Below are positions 45,241-57,005 of a DNA stretch of 64,000 nucleotides, piece by piece. Made by a program: the position numbers and the translations under genes. Every line of letters starts with the position of its first letter. The stretch's first letter is position 1. The stretch is from contig NC_133299.1 in the NCBI RefSeq assembly GCF_005239225.2, forward strand, positions 6,886,967 to 6,950,966, in the 5' to 3' direction. Below the pieces are notes generated by a model. The model saw nothing but the letters and a program-made list of their open reading frames with translations, did not search any database and was not told where the DNA came from. This DNA is from Populus alba (taxonomy: Eukaryota; Streptophyta; Magnoliopsida; Malpighiales; Salicaceae).

Positions 45241-48200
45241 CCCGTTAAAGGTTTTGTTCATCAAAACATGGGTTATTTTTGCCTTCTTAGAACCTCAGGA
45301 TTTTGGACTCATCTTTCATCTAGCTCTGCTCTTATTTTGAGAAGAAGAGTTGAACAGGTAAATATGCAGAATACACGTGAACATCATTATGGTGCTATAT
45401 TAACTTTCAGAATTTATCATATGATTGTATTTTAGAGGTTGACTTTGAGCTGGGGTGGAGCTGGGGTGGTGAGCCGTGGTAGAAGTTTTTTTCCTGATTC
45501 AATGACTTCTCTTTTGGTGTCCCTGTCAAAGTTCTGGATTTTATTCTTCACCTCCACAGAAGTATTTGTTGAGCCTGACTTGCTCTGTCCTGAGGTTAAA
45601 GTTGATCCTGTGAACATATGTTTGCTGTGACATAGTTGCTACAAAAACTACACTGTCATCTCCAGCAATGTTCAAGTCTAAATTCGGTATGCAAAATTGA
45701 ATAGAATAGGTCGTGTATGCATCAAGAAATAATTGGAAATGTCTCTGCTGTGCGTAGGGAGGGAACCATTATGATTTTGAATCATAATTTTGTTTTATAA
45801 TGGTTTTCCTTTCCTCTTGCATAGCATCGGTAAGAATCGTATAACAGTCAATGGAGATGGGAACGACTACAACCAACAGTAATTGTTGAAGATGTATTTG
45901 CCATGACAGGGCATGTGTTTGTGTTTGCAGTGCAGTTTAGCTTAGGTTAATTCGAACATACGATAAGTAGCTTTGTCAAAATTCACAAATGGTGACTTGC
46001 TAGGATGAGGTGCGGGAGTCTGCATGGAGAAATTCTGCGTTGTTATTTGCTGAAATGTTATAGAACAAAGAATTTACCTTTACAGAAAGGAAGGTAGAGC
46101 TTTCAGGATACTGCCATGTTCGGAATGCTCAGTCTCCAATCCATCAATTTGTTTGCTTTCAGAGTACTATTGGTGTTAAGACTTAAGATTCTGAAATTCT
46201 TAGCTTCACCTGATCAAAGGGGGAGATTAAGATTTGTGAAAGATCAGCGTTGAATGTTTTCAGCTACATACACTCTCAGGAAGATCTCGAATTTATTTTT
46301 TCAGCGTTGAATGTTTGACTCCTGGTTCGGAGTAAATTGCCAGCTTCTTTCCATCTCTTAGTCTTAGCTAAAAAATAATATAAAAATCATTCTTGGGATT
46401 TCTAACTAAACTTTCAAGAATCTAAATAAAATCAAGCAAGATAGTTATTTTTTTTTTCTTTTCTTTTGGTTGAACTAGAGTGGTTATCTGTATGTGTGCC
46501 TCAAATTTCAAATATGATAGCCCTTCACCCCGACCGGCGGGCTTTGTCAACTCTCTGTTGCTGTATGTTAATGAACTCAGATCACCCATTATTTAGAAAA
46601 TGGAAAGCTCTTCTCGGTTTAGAGCTGTTTATTAGGTTTGTGGTGTTATGGAAGGTGAGTTTTTCCTTTCCCTTTTATTAAAGAAGTATTCCTTTTGCGT
46701 ATGCCATGCAAAACGCTTCTTCAGCCATGAAGTTGAGAAACCAGACAGTCTATGGATTTCACAGAACTGCCATGATATAGCAGGTGTCGTGAGCTTGAAA
46801 CCAAAGGGAAACCCACTATAGATTCAAGTTTTTCCGTTTCACCGGAGCACCAAGTTTCGACAACTGCATGGGCTTTGGGAGTCGGGAGTAATTTGTCATA
46901 TCTTGAAACCTGTCGCTCGAAGGATTAATGCTTGCTTAACTGGAGAGAAACGGGGGTGCCTCCCTTGTAATAAAGATACTATACACCCAGTTTTTTCCTA
47001 TATGCTGATTAAATGCTCTGCCAGATGTTTTAATGGAGTAACTAAATGCTTGATTTTGTCTTCTTGTTCACTCCTTTGACTAAATAAAGGATAATATGGA
47101 AGAATCTTTTTCTGTTTTCCAGCTGGCGAAAGGAAAAAAAAATTATTTTTCACCCAATCCTAACTAACATTAAGGGTTAAATTCTTAAGGAACAATATGA
47201 TTGTAAAATCTTAATTTAACCCAACATTTAGATAAAAAAAAATTACTCGTTTTCGTTAAAATTAAATCTCATTTTACACGGCCATTCTTCTTATAATTAA
47301 AACTTTAATCCATACACTTATCCTTAAATATCAGCTTCTTAATATGCTTGTGGTCCCTTGCATTCATTTTAGAATGCGGGCTCTCTCATGTTTATGCCTT
47401 TGATTTGCGACATGATTATATTATATTCCTTGGATCATTCTAATGTATGCATGGCCTAGGCTAAATTATCTGACTCTGATTTTTTTTTTTTTTTTTTTAA
47501 GGTTCTTTCAACCTCGCAATAAAGCTATTACAGTATAGTTGAGGATACAAACATGTATCGCTTGCCATATCTTTTCCCTATAATGTTCTAAATACATGGT
47601 ATTTAAAAAAAAAAAAATTAACATGAATGTTTAAATATTTAGTTTGTATATATTTCAACTAATCATACAAATCCTGAAATTAACAATTATGAAAGTCTCT
47701 AGTGACTCTGAAGTTTATGGAACTCAAACTGGTAATTTATAAAAAGCAAATCTAGAATTTGATAAATTGAGCTACATCCTTATTTAACATGGGATTAGGT
47801 AGCCTTCATATTTCCTATGTTTTTTTTTTTTTGAAATTTAAAATCTCAACACTAACAACATGAGACAGAGGGAGACATGAGAGAGATTAAAGAGCTCGTA
47901 CACGTTGAGTAAAGGAAGGAGGGCTTGAAAAGAAAAGGGGAGAGAGGAGAATTGAATGGGGAGAACATGGACACAAGGAGGATCTACCAAAATGAGAAGA
48001 TGGCACCAGAGAGGTTGCATGCAGTGAGTGATGAGTAGATTTAGTAATGAAAAGGAAAGCTAAAGAAAATAAAACGCAGAAATTAAAGAGAGGGGATGAA
48101 GGTGGAATTAAATTTGTATTTATCATCTGACGTAATACCCTTCATTATTCTCAACTGTCTCAATTACTCTAGCATTTATGTGTTTTTAATGGTCTTTCAA

Positions 48201-48340
48201 TCTAATATAGCCCCCCTTGTTTGAATGCTAGAACCACCCTCTTCATCTACTTAAAATACATAGCCTTTTGAAGCTTGACGTGTTCTTGACATATGCGAGA
48301 CTGTCATTTGAGATGGATATTACTATGCTCATCTGTTTTG
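45241..48340. other. Possible continuation of the broken gene, otherwise intergenic
   Basis: Composition stays moderately balanced to about 47.1 kb and could hold further exons or a 3' UTR of the broken gene (AATAAA near 46967). I could not define exons. A frame at 45432-45630 can be read on both strands without any recognisable motif. Beyond 47.1 kb the DNA is AT-rich. Confidence 0.4.
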
Positions 48341-48344
48341 TTTG

Positions 48345-48490
48345 GTATTGTGTTTTAAATAGGAATTTATTTGGTCAAATTTTGAATTAATTATTTGTTT
48401 AAAATTAAATGTTTTTTTATACTTTTAAATTATTTTGATATCAAAATAATTTTTTAAAAAATTTATTTACCACACCTCCAAATACTCCAT
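48345..48490 (-). repeat. Short AT-rich dispersed repeat, partial copy
   Basis: TTTGGTATTGTGTTTTAAAT, then TATTTTGATATCAAAATAAT, then AATTTATTT; a truncated member of the MITE-like family. Confidence 0.4.
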
Positions 48491-50400
48491 GAATAAAAAT
48501 GTAAATGTCAAGTGAAGGTGCATGCATCTTGGAAGAAGACCGTTAGAAGCTTCTTTATAGAGTGGAACTCGATTGTGTACATGGGGATAGAAAGATTTAC
48601 CGTTTCATAAATTTGTCACTTCCATATATATATATATATATATATATATTGGGATTGTGAGTGTAAGAGAATTCTTCGAAATTACCAAGTATAGTTTAAG
48701 CCTTAAGGGTGTAGAATGTATCAACTTTTAACACCTCCTCTGTTGCTGGAGGCTTTTGTGTCATGGTCACATGGTGAAGGAGCTCTAAACTGATTTTCTG
48801 CGCACCAAATATCGCAGGGTAGTTTTTAAAATTGGATTTTTTTTAGTTTTGTTTTAATGAAAATAAGTATTTGCACCATGAGATGTGGTTGGAATTTGGT
48901 AATATTAAAAGAGGCCATGTGCTGTCCATCTCTTGGCAAGAAAGCTAGATTTGAGTTTTTTTTTTTTTTAATAAAAAAAAAAAACATTTTTTTAAAAAAC
49001 ATTTATTTTAAAACACCTAAAAAAAAATCATAAAAACGGTTGCAAACCTAATTTAAAAACAAAATAATATAAAATTGGTTCAATAAAAAAAAAAATAGGT
49101 TGGTTCATAAGAACTTCTTAAGCTTAGATTTAATTTTTGAGTTGTAAATTTTTTGGAAATATTCTATTTCATAGGTCCGAGATCCATATATATAGGTTAA
49201 AAGGTCTGAATGATCAACTCTGCAATCAGCTGTAAAAACTAATATGTTTTCAAATCATTCATCTGAAAAAACAGAAACTATTTTTATTGGATGATCATAA
49301 TATTTTTTAAAAATTAAAGTTTTTTATTAATGAAGGAACAATATCATCATTTTTGTTCAATAAGATATCAAAGTGGATAATTAACTCATTTCATACTAGA
49401 AATAATAGCAATAAATCTTTTGATAACACATTTTTTTTTTCAATGATATCTCAGATCATATCCATATAACTTCACATTTTAAAACAAATCTACCGATATT
49501 AGAATTAATATTTATTTTACTGAATTATGGTTGATTAAATATTTTTCTCTCTCTTTTTTTTCATTGGATTTCTTTTCTTCTCCTTATTATATAAAAAATA
49601 AAGTATAAACAAAATAAAATTTAAGACTTGCGCATAAAATTATTAAAAATGTTAAAAAATAAAATTTCAGGGATAAATTATAGTTTCCCGTGTCTCTTGA
49701 GCAGCGAAAATAAAATGCTTTATTTTTTTTTGTTAATTTTGTTCCTTGTTTTCTTAATTTTTCCAACAACAAATTAATATTTTTTTTTATAAAATTGATA
49801 TTTAATTCACATATTAAAGCACTTCTAGTTACCTTGTACATGCGGTGTAAATAAATATAAATTATAACGTACGAATCGATGTAAACATCTGGTGTGAGAA
49901 TGAAATAGCAAAGAGGATCATTAAAAGAATATCGTGCCATCCACAATGAATTTAGACACCATAAAAGTGCTCTGTTTTAGGATTATTTTAATTTTAATTT
50001 TAATTTTAATTCCTTGCAACCCAAAGATCACTCGGCCATGGCGTGGGCTTGTATTCATGACTATGTTGGACTCGAGTCATGCCCACTTCCATCAACGGTA
50101 GAGTACTTTCACATATCTCAGTGGGAACTGAATGACAAGGAATTGTGGATGCGGCGCTGCTGTGTTTGGATACAGAGCACTGATATCAAACCCAGAAATC
50201 AATAGATGAGAGAGAGAGAGACAGAGAGACAGAGAGAGAGGGAGAGAGAGAGAGACAGAGAGACAGCAGAGAATACTGGGCATTTGATAGGAAAATTTGG
50301 GCAGCAGCTGCTGTTAACTCGTTTATATTCTCTTCTGCTTAAAACAGAAGAAACAGAGACACCACTCTGTGCCCCCATGGTCCATGCTCTGATCTACGAT
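48491..50400. other. Intergenic, with simple repeats
   Basis: Holds an (AT)n tract at 48624-48649, poly(T)/(A) tracts near 48.95-49.0 kb and a (GA)n-rich tract at 50203-50258. No supported gene: frames at 49587-49946 and 50014-50205 lack family features. Confidence 0.55.
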
Positions 50401-50425
50401 TAAAAGAGATTGAAACAAAAGAGAA

Positions 50426-50519
50426 GTAGTGCTATTGGCACTCCGCTTTTTCGATTTTCATACTTAGCTCTTGTAACATGTAATCAAGTAGCTAAAAAGT
50501 GGAGCGCAAGTAGCACTAC
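50426..50519 (+). repeat. Imperfect inverted repeat (hairpin) beyond the GIR1-like gene
   Basis: Arms 50426-50451 (GTAGTGCTATTGGCACTCCG then CTTTTT) and 50494-50519 (AAAAAGTGGAGCGCAAGTAG then CACTAC) are reverse complements with 4 differences in 26 positions. Read as plus-strand RNA, two of these are G-U pairs. The loop is 42 nt. A shortened copy of the right arm (AGCTAAAAGGGGAGCTAGCA then CTAC) lies near 50597-50620. Could be a microRNA-like precursor or a small MITE. Confidence 0.7.
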
Positions 50520-50618
50520 CTGAGATAAAAAGAAGATTAACGAGAGGGGGGGGGGGGGGAGTCTATATAAGCCTAATTAATAGTAGCAGAGTTAGCTAAA
50601 AGGGGAGCTAGCACTACT

Positions 50619-50969
50619 CTAGCTCTTCCTTGTCTTCATGATGGTGGTGGTGGTGGTGGTGTTGTTATCATGGAGGAAATCAAGCAGCCATGTACTCTTG
50701 CATTTGGGGCATTTAGGGTCATTCTCAGAGAGCATCACATACATGAGGCACCTTGGGCATCCCACAAGCACCATTGATGTAGCCTCAGGGCTACTAGAGT
50801 ATCTGAGAGTGTCATCCTGGTTCATCTCTGACGACACACATGAGCTTGGAGGGGATGTTGGTGACACTGTTGCCGACCGGCCTGGGGACTCCACTCTCGG
50901 GTTCACCCTTGGTGGTGATAGGTTGAGCTTGAGGTCAAGCTTTGGGAGGCTACCATTTCTTCGACTCAT
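50619..50969 (-). CDS. GIR1: GL2-interacting repressor (GIR1/GIR2)-like protein
   Basis: 116 residues from the ATG at 50969 (MSRRNGSLPKLDLKLNLSPP). The LDLKLNL stretch (11-17) is an LxLxL EAR repression motif. A Ser/Pro-rich middle follows, then SPEATSMVLVGCPRCLMYVM and CPKCKSTWLLDFL. C71, C74, C87 and C90 form a CxxC-x12-CxxC zinc-binding pattern. Arabidopsis GIR1/GIR2 bind GLABRA2 and TOPLESS and restrain root hair formation; the function here is inferred from this close resemblance. A GGT/ACC repeat encodes a run of six Thr (104-109) near the C-terminus. The open frame extends upstream to 51023 but crosses a TTTTTCTCTCAG acceptor, so I read a 5'-UTR intron instead. Confidence 0.93.
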   Translation of the reverse strand: MSRRNGSLPKLDLKLNLSPPRVNPRVESPGRSATVSPTSPPSSCVSSEMNQDDTLRYSSSPEATSMVLVGCPRCLMYVMLSENDPKCPKCKSTWLLDFLHDNNTTTTTTIMKTRKS

Positions 50970-51150
50970 CCTTGGCGTTTTGTTTTTGTAGTCTATCTCA
51001 CCTGCCTGAGAGAAAAAACACAAACAGAGAGATTAATTCAACAGACAAACACTGATAAAAATCTGGACTGAATTTGTCAGAGCTTAACAGAAAGTGTTTT
51101 GCCTAGTAGAAAGGTCACATAAAACCAAGTTATGCCATGTCCAAAGGAGT

Positions 51151-51156
51151 CACGTG
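51151..51156. promoter_or_regulatory. G-box (CACGTG) in the GIR1-like 5' region
   Basis: A perfect CACGTG lies about 180 bp upstream of the start codon, inside the probable leader or leader intron. bHLH or bZIP binding is possible. Confidence 0.4.
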
Positions 51157-51342
51157 TATGCCAAGGAAGTTTTGCCAACCTGAGAGGAGAGGAGGGGGCT
51201 CTTCTAATTCGATTTGTGTAGAAGAGAGATTGGTAGTATTATGAAAGAGATCAATGGAGAGTGGCTAGGCTTGAATCGAGACTCGCACCTCTAGCACCAT
51301 CAACATGAACTTGGTGGTGGTGGGTTTGGACATCTCAGGCCA

Positions 51343-51352
51343 TTATATATAA
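51343..51352 (-). promoter_or_regulatory. TATA box of the GIR1-like gene
   Basis: On the minus strand CCTTATATATAATGG gives a strong TATATATAA about 375 bp upstream of the ATG. This implies a leader of roughly 340 nt that probably contains an intron ending at the acceptor near 51010. Confidence 0.6.
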
Positions 51353-54300
51353 GGAAACAAGGGGGGAGAGGTGGGGTTATTTTAAAAACTTACCTTAATG
51401 GTGGGAGAGAAGTGGAGGGTGTAGAGAGAGAGAGAGAGAGTTGCGTTGAAGTATCGGTAGAAGAAGAGTGTAAATTGAGGAACAGAAAATGTATTAATGA
51501 ATGGAAAAATCACAAGGAGCAAGCAGAAATGGGAAGCTTGGAGTTAATGTTGCAATTACAAAAGCGCAGCAAGAATTCATTTATTCATTGCTTTAGAGGA
51601 GGAGGAAGGGTCGGTGTTTTAAAGTGTAGTGTGAGAGCAAATAGACCACAGGAAAAAACACAATTGCTTTTAAGGCTAATTTGCTAGAGCCCAATATCAT
51701 TTTCAAGAAAGAGCTATCGCCACCGTAGAATTTAATAAAAAAACACCAAGAAATTAAATGTCAACGGAATAAAAGGAACTATAACAGCTAAACCTAAATT
51801 AAATAGCCAACAGCGCACTATAAATTTAAAGAAAAACAAGAAGATATTAAATGGCTACACCCAGAAATTACATAGGAAACACCAACATATTAATTAGCCA
51901 CCAGAGGAGAAGAGAAGGAAAAAAAAAAAAGCAAAACCTCTCCCTCCATCCCTCCCTTGTGTGACCCGCTTTCTTTTCAAAAAGTTTTGTGAATTATCAG
52001 AATCATCCTTCTACTTTACTGTATTTTTATTTCCCTTAATTAATAAATACTACCATTTCATTCTATCACTCAAATTCTAATTTAATTTGGGCAGTTCCAA
52101 ATGAAGCTAAAACATTTCACATAGAGTAAATTATTTCCGAGCCCGTTTGTTTTTTATATTTTAAAAATACTTTTAAAAAAGTTAATTTTTTTTATTTTTT
52201 TATTTTAAATTAAGTTTTTTATGTTATTACAGAATACCATCTATAATTCTGTCGGAGAGTTAATAGTAACAATGATATTTACACTTATCAGTATGTAATA
52301 ACGATAATAATATTTTAAAATACATATTTATTTAAAAAAATATACCTTAAATTCTAGTTAGGCAGAAATGAAAAAAAGTCTGTAACATAAAGTCTCACAA
52401 TTCTGAAGAACATAGCAGCATGGGCTAAGGACATCTCACGAGTGTGCTTGAGAATTTGATGTAGCATATTTTATTTTTAAAAAATTATTTAAAATTATTT
52501 TTTAATGTTTTTATATCATTTGGATATATTAAAATCAAAATAAATTTTTTAAAATAATTTTTTTTATTTTAATATATTTTTATATAAAAAAATATTATGA
52601 ATTATCATTATTATTATAATTTCAAACAAACTCTGCATAGAATTTTTGAATCAACAGTGTAAATATTTATCGAACAACCGATAAAAAAAATAATTTTTAA
52701 AATAAAAAAATTTAATTTAATATATTTTTAAATAAAAAAATATTTTAAATTATCATTTCTACTCTAATTTCAAACACCCCGTACATAAAATCTTTGATTA
52801 GCCTTTCCTTGCCTGCTAGGGCTTTCTATTTATAATATTTACACTGCCCTCCTTGGACAAATCAAATCAACGTCTCTTCACGCGAGAAAATCAGAGATTC
52901 GCTGAGTGAAGCTCTCATGGCTCTATAAGAAATTAAGTAAAAAAATTGTCTTTATCGCTGTCAATACTGTTTATGTCTCAAAAAAGGAGTAGCAACTCTC
53001 TCTATCTTCACCTTCGTGAACTCAATTTTACTTTCATCCCACCTCCGTATATGGAAGATAAATTGCAAAATAATTAATGATAATTTCAAATAGTCTTGGA
53101 CTTTCAAATTTGAAATGCATTATTCATTATCCATATACACTAAATATAATATAAATTAGAGGTTATTTATAGCTAATCTTTCAAAAAAAAATTAAAAAGT
53201 GATTCATAATATTGTCTTTGCAAATAAATAAAAAGAAAAAGAAAACAAACGCATTTTATATTAGCAAATCAAGAAAAAAAATGTTAGTACTTTTATTGAA
53301 GACTTTGTATTATATTTATTTATAAAATTAAATATGCAGCTTCATTGAGGTAGAGAATACGATCCCTAACTTGATTAGGATTTTTATTTATTTATTATTA
53401 TTCACATTCGTATCTATTAGAATAAATAGGGATTAATTCAACTATAAGATATCCACGAGATTATGCATTTGATCTATTAAACAACAATTATTGTCATGTT
53501 TTTAAACTAGCTTTTTGCTTAGAGATATATTGTGAGTCAATTTATTTTTTATTTGGCCTAAATTCTTTTAAGACATTAAAAAGTTACAAATTTTATGCAT
53601 GATGACATAAACACTTTTAAAATGCTTAAATGATGATATATTAAATGATATATATTAAAAAAAAATATTAAGACAACAATACATTATGTGTTGACTTGAG
53701 CTAATAATGATTAACATGTGAGAACTCATGATATGTGGTGTGAGATCGTTATAAAGCCATGGAATTCATATAAAAATAAATTAAAATGCTCCATTATAAT
53801 GAACCTAATATCGAAGGTTGAAAGCAAAAAAAAAAAAAAAAACTCAATTTTAAAAATATAGAAATAAAATGACCCGAATAAACTTATATCAGTGATCGAC
53901 ACAATACCATGGGCCATGATAAAAAAATTTGGACGTAAGAAGAACATAGTTAAAGCGATGCTAGGATTTCTAAAGAAGTAAAAGAAATTTGAGACTTGGG
54001 TTATTAAGTTGATTGAGTTTAATAAGCTTGACTAATTTAATAATATAAAAAAGTAACCTTAATTTAATCTTTTAAAATCATAACTAGCGAGATCTTAAAC
54101 TCGAGCTTAATCAAGAAACTAAATTCATAAACCAAAAAAAAAAAAAAATTTGTTTGTGTTAACCTATTAAGCTCGTGACTCGAATCATTTGAACAAAAGC
54201 ACCAAATTTGAAAAACCTCAAAGCTCAATTTTCAACTAATCAAATGTTGAAGGATGAAATTAAAAAAAAAAGTGAATCATACAAAAGTATAAATTTATTT

Positions 54301-55133
54301 TTAGTAATTATAAGCCAAAAAATGGCTGGGAACTACGTCTTTTCTTGCTCCTCAAACATAGAGTATACCTACTCCCAACTATTCCTATATCAAATCGGTG
54401 TCCATTTCACCATTCTCTTGTTATGTTTCACCTATTGCCTCTCCTTTATGTTCTTCTACAGTCTCCTTCTTCTCTTGAGCTGTATTTTTAAGAGATTTTT
54501 TTTCTCTCGAGACTCTTTCTTCTCTTCCTTTATAGAGGACAACAATGATAATAATGAAAATGAGGCATCCAAGGCTTGTTTTTTATGGTTCTTTAATCGT
54601 CTTAAAAAGTAGGGCCCACATGTATACAACATAGATAAATATCAGTATAACAATTAAGCAGCACAAAATACTAGAAATATGACAAAATATCTCTTGTACC
54701 ACCTTTCTGCCAACCAAAAAGGTAATATTGACAGTTATTAGAAAGATCTCAAAACACATCCTTTTAATTTGAACTCAAATGAGGAGTAACATTATTTGCA
54801 ACAAAAAATCTTCAAATTAGATAACATCCCCACACTTTCTTAGTAGAGGTTATAAAACCATTATAACATTACATGATCTAATTACTCCTCCAAATTTGTA
54901 TTGATAATGACTTTCCTTATAAATATCTTTTAAGGGATTTTGTGTTCTTTTCCTAGAAAAGATGAAAAATCATGCCATATATATCTTCAATAGAAATAAG
55001 TAGGTTGTAGTAATATTTAAGTAGGTCAACAATAGGATTTTGACCTTTAAGTTTTAAGTATTTGTCAAAAGTTGTTATAGTCATTCACACATTCAGGTGT
55101 AACTCACCTCCAAATAGGTTATAGTAGGATATA
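51353..55133. other. GIR1-like upstream region and AT-rich intergenic DNA
   Basis: A (GA)n tract lies at about 51423-51440. From 52.1 to 52.8 kb several degenerate copies of the MITE-like repeat are stacked. A 134-codon plus frame at 54208-54612 starts at a non-ATG codon and has no recognised domain. No supported gene. Confidence 0.5.
52465..52640 (-). repeat. Short AT-rich dispersed repeat, copy in a stacked cluster
   Basis: Core TTTTTATATCATTTGGATAT with ATTTTATTTTTAAAAAATTA before it and TAATTTCAAACAAACTCTG after it. Partial copies also lie at about 52138-52225 and 52690-52790. Confidence 0.5.
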
Positions 55134-55484
55134 TTATATCTTTAACAAAACCAAATAAGGAAAGAAATATACAAGTTTAAACATGCACATATGTGTTGTG
55201 ATCTCAATATTTCTGGTTGCTACCTTTGGTGTTCTACTTAGTCTTTTACGGGGAAGTGAAGCTCTAAAATTAGACCCTGCCCACATGTTAGCTATTAGTT
55301 GATTAATAGCATTATTAGCTACAATGCTTTTATATGAGTCATGAGGTTGAGGTGGATTAGGTGTAGGTATAGAAGGTAGGCAGATACACCTCATGAGAAG
55401 ATCTAGCCCTCCATTCCTACTGACAAAAGTACCAACTCTAGAGTCACCTCTACTAAAAGTTTTTTTTTTAATCCAGCTAGACAT
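55134..55484 (-). CDS. Hypothetical 116-residue frame, unknown
   Basis: ATG-initiated frame on the minus strand (MSSWIKKKTFSRGDSRVGTF), basic and Pro-rich in the middle (PSIPTPNPPQPHDS). No signal peptide, membrane segment or family motif that I can name. The surroundings are AT-rich without promoter signals. It could be a transposon fragment or a chance frame. Confidence 0.2.
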   Translation of the reverse strand: MSSWIKKKTFSRGDSRVGTFVSRNGGLDLLMRCICLPSIPTPNPPQPHDSYKSIVANNAINQLIANMWAGSNFRASLPRKRLSRTPKVATRNIEITTHMCMFKLVYFFPYLVLLKI

Positions 55485-56814
55485 ACTTTAAAGCAAATGG
55501 AAAAACTAATAGAATAAGAGTAAGGTTCCTCGCCTATATATTTGAACATAAAGGATTCACCGCAAGGAATTCAGAAGAAAAAAGAATGAGAAGCTAAAGT
55601 AAAATAGAAGAAATGATTACTTATAGTAGTAGTTTTACCAACAACTATTTAAGTTATTTTAACATGCCCATGTGAAATAATAATAGATGTTTTAACATTC
55701 CTTAGATAATTGTCATCATTATGGTGGACCAAGTTCTTCGGTCTTATCACGTACACAACTATGTAAAAGATGTCATGTGATTCCTAACATAGATGCAAAC
55801 TTTAATTCCAACCAATATCAGCCATAATTTCATCATTTTTATTTGTAAGTTAATGTTATTCTTTAGATATATCATTTGTCCCCCCTCCCCATTATAAAGT
55901 ATTTTTTTGAACAACACTCTATTAATAATTTACTTTGAGTGGCAATTGATGATGATAAGATAAAAGGGTGAATCACTCTCGGTTGGGTCATGGCCAGCCA
56001 AATTCTTTTTCTCTTTTCTCTTTCTCCTTCTCTTTTTAATCTCTTTTTATTATCATAAGCTATAGGTTTATGACAAATCTACTAGTAAATGTAACAAAGG
56101 AATAAGGGTGTCATCTTAGGGGCTGAAAGATTTTTTTCTAGATTTTTTAGATATAAAAGGCCAAGTTTTAATAAGAGAAAGATGGTTTTTTATCTCTCTC
56201 TCTTCACTTTGTTTGTATTATCACTATTTAAAAAACCCAAATTAATTTTGGCATCAAAAAGTTTTTTTTAAAGTACCTTATCAATAAGCTATCACCCTCA
56301 AAGCAAGCTCAAATTCAGTAAAGTGAGTTTAAAGCTTCATCACTACTCTTGTAATGGTGTGATTATGAGTAGAGAATAAATTAAGGCTTTGTTTTAACCT
56401 CTTTCTTTTTCCCTTCAAAACAGGAGTTTGAGGATATATGTGACCTTGCTTAATTTACTTATCATATCTTGATGACAAATGATCGGTTGCCTTTTGGTTT
56501 GCAAGGGTAGCATTAATTTATTCTTTCAGTTTTTGGTTTTAATAGTTATTGGTCATATATCTTTATGTTTATTTTCAATCACATCATAGATAAGATCATT
56601 TACACATTGCCCGGCATTTGTACAATTAATTTTTTTTTAAATGCATCAATATGAAATTTTTATTTTAAAACACTATCATTTTAAGCCGAAAATGGCCTTT
56701 CCTCATTACTCAATCATTTAATAAATACTATTTGTTTTTCTCCGATAACAAATTTCTAGCGTGCAAGCTACGGTGGCAAGTTTTCTGCTTCAAATAATTT
56801 CAGGTTACATTTAT

Positions 56815-57005
56815 CTTTGTGTTTTAAAAATGTTTTTTTTTTTAAATTTAAATTTAAATTTTTATTTTATTTTTTTCTTTATTTTAAATCAATTTTTTTT
56901 TTTAGTATTTTAAGATCATTTTCATGCACTAATATCAAAAATATTTTTTTAAAATAAAAAAAAAATCATTTTAATGCAATTATAAATGAAAAACATTTTA
57001 ATGCT
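56815..57005 (-). repeat. Short AT-rich dispersed repeat, reversed copy
   Basis: TGTGTTTTAAAAATGTTTTT, then TTTTAAGATCATTTTCATGC, then ACTAATATCAAAAATATTTT, then AAAAACATTTTAATGC, the reversed block order of the family. Confidence 0.55.

Noticed and set aside
45432..45630. Frames readable on both strands without stops
   Set aside because: Neither shows a domain. It could be an exon of the broken gene, but no splice-consistent model was found.
54208..54612. 134-codon plus frame with hydrophobic stretches
   Set aside because: Non-ATG start and Phe/Leu-rich content typical of T-rich DNA. A membrane protein cannot be excluded, but nothing supports one.
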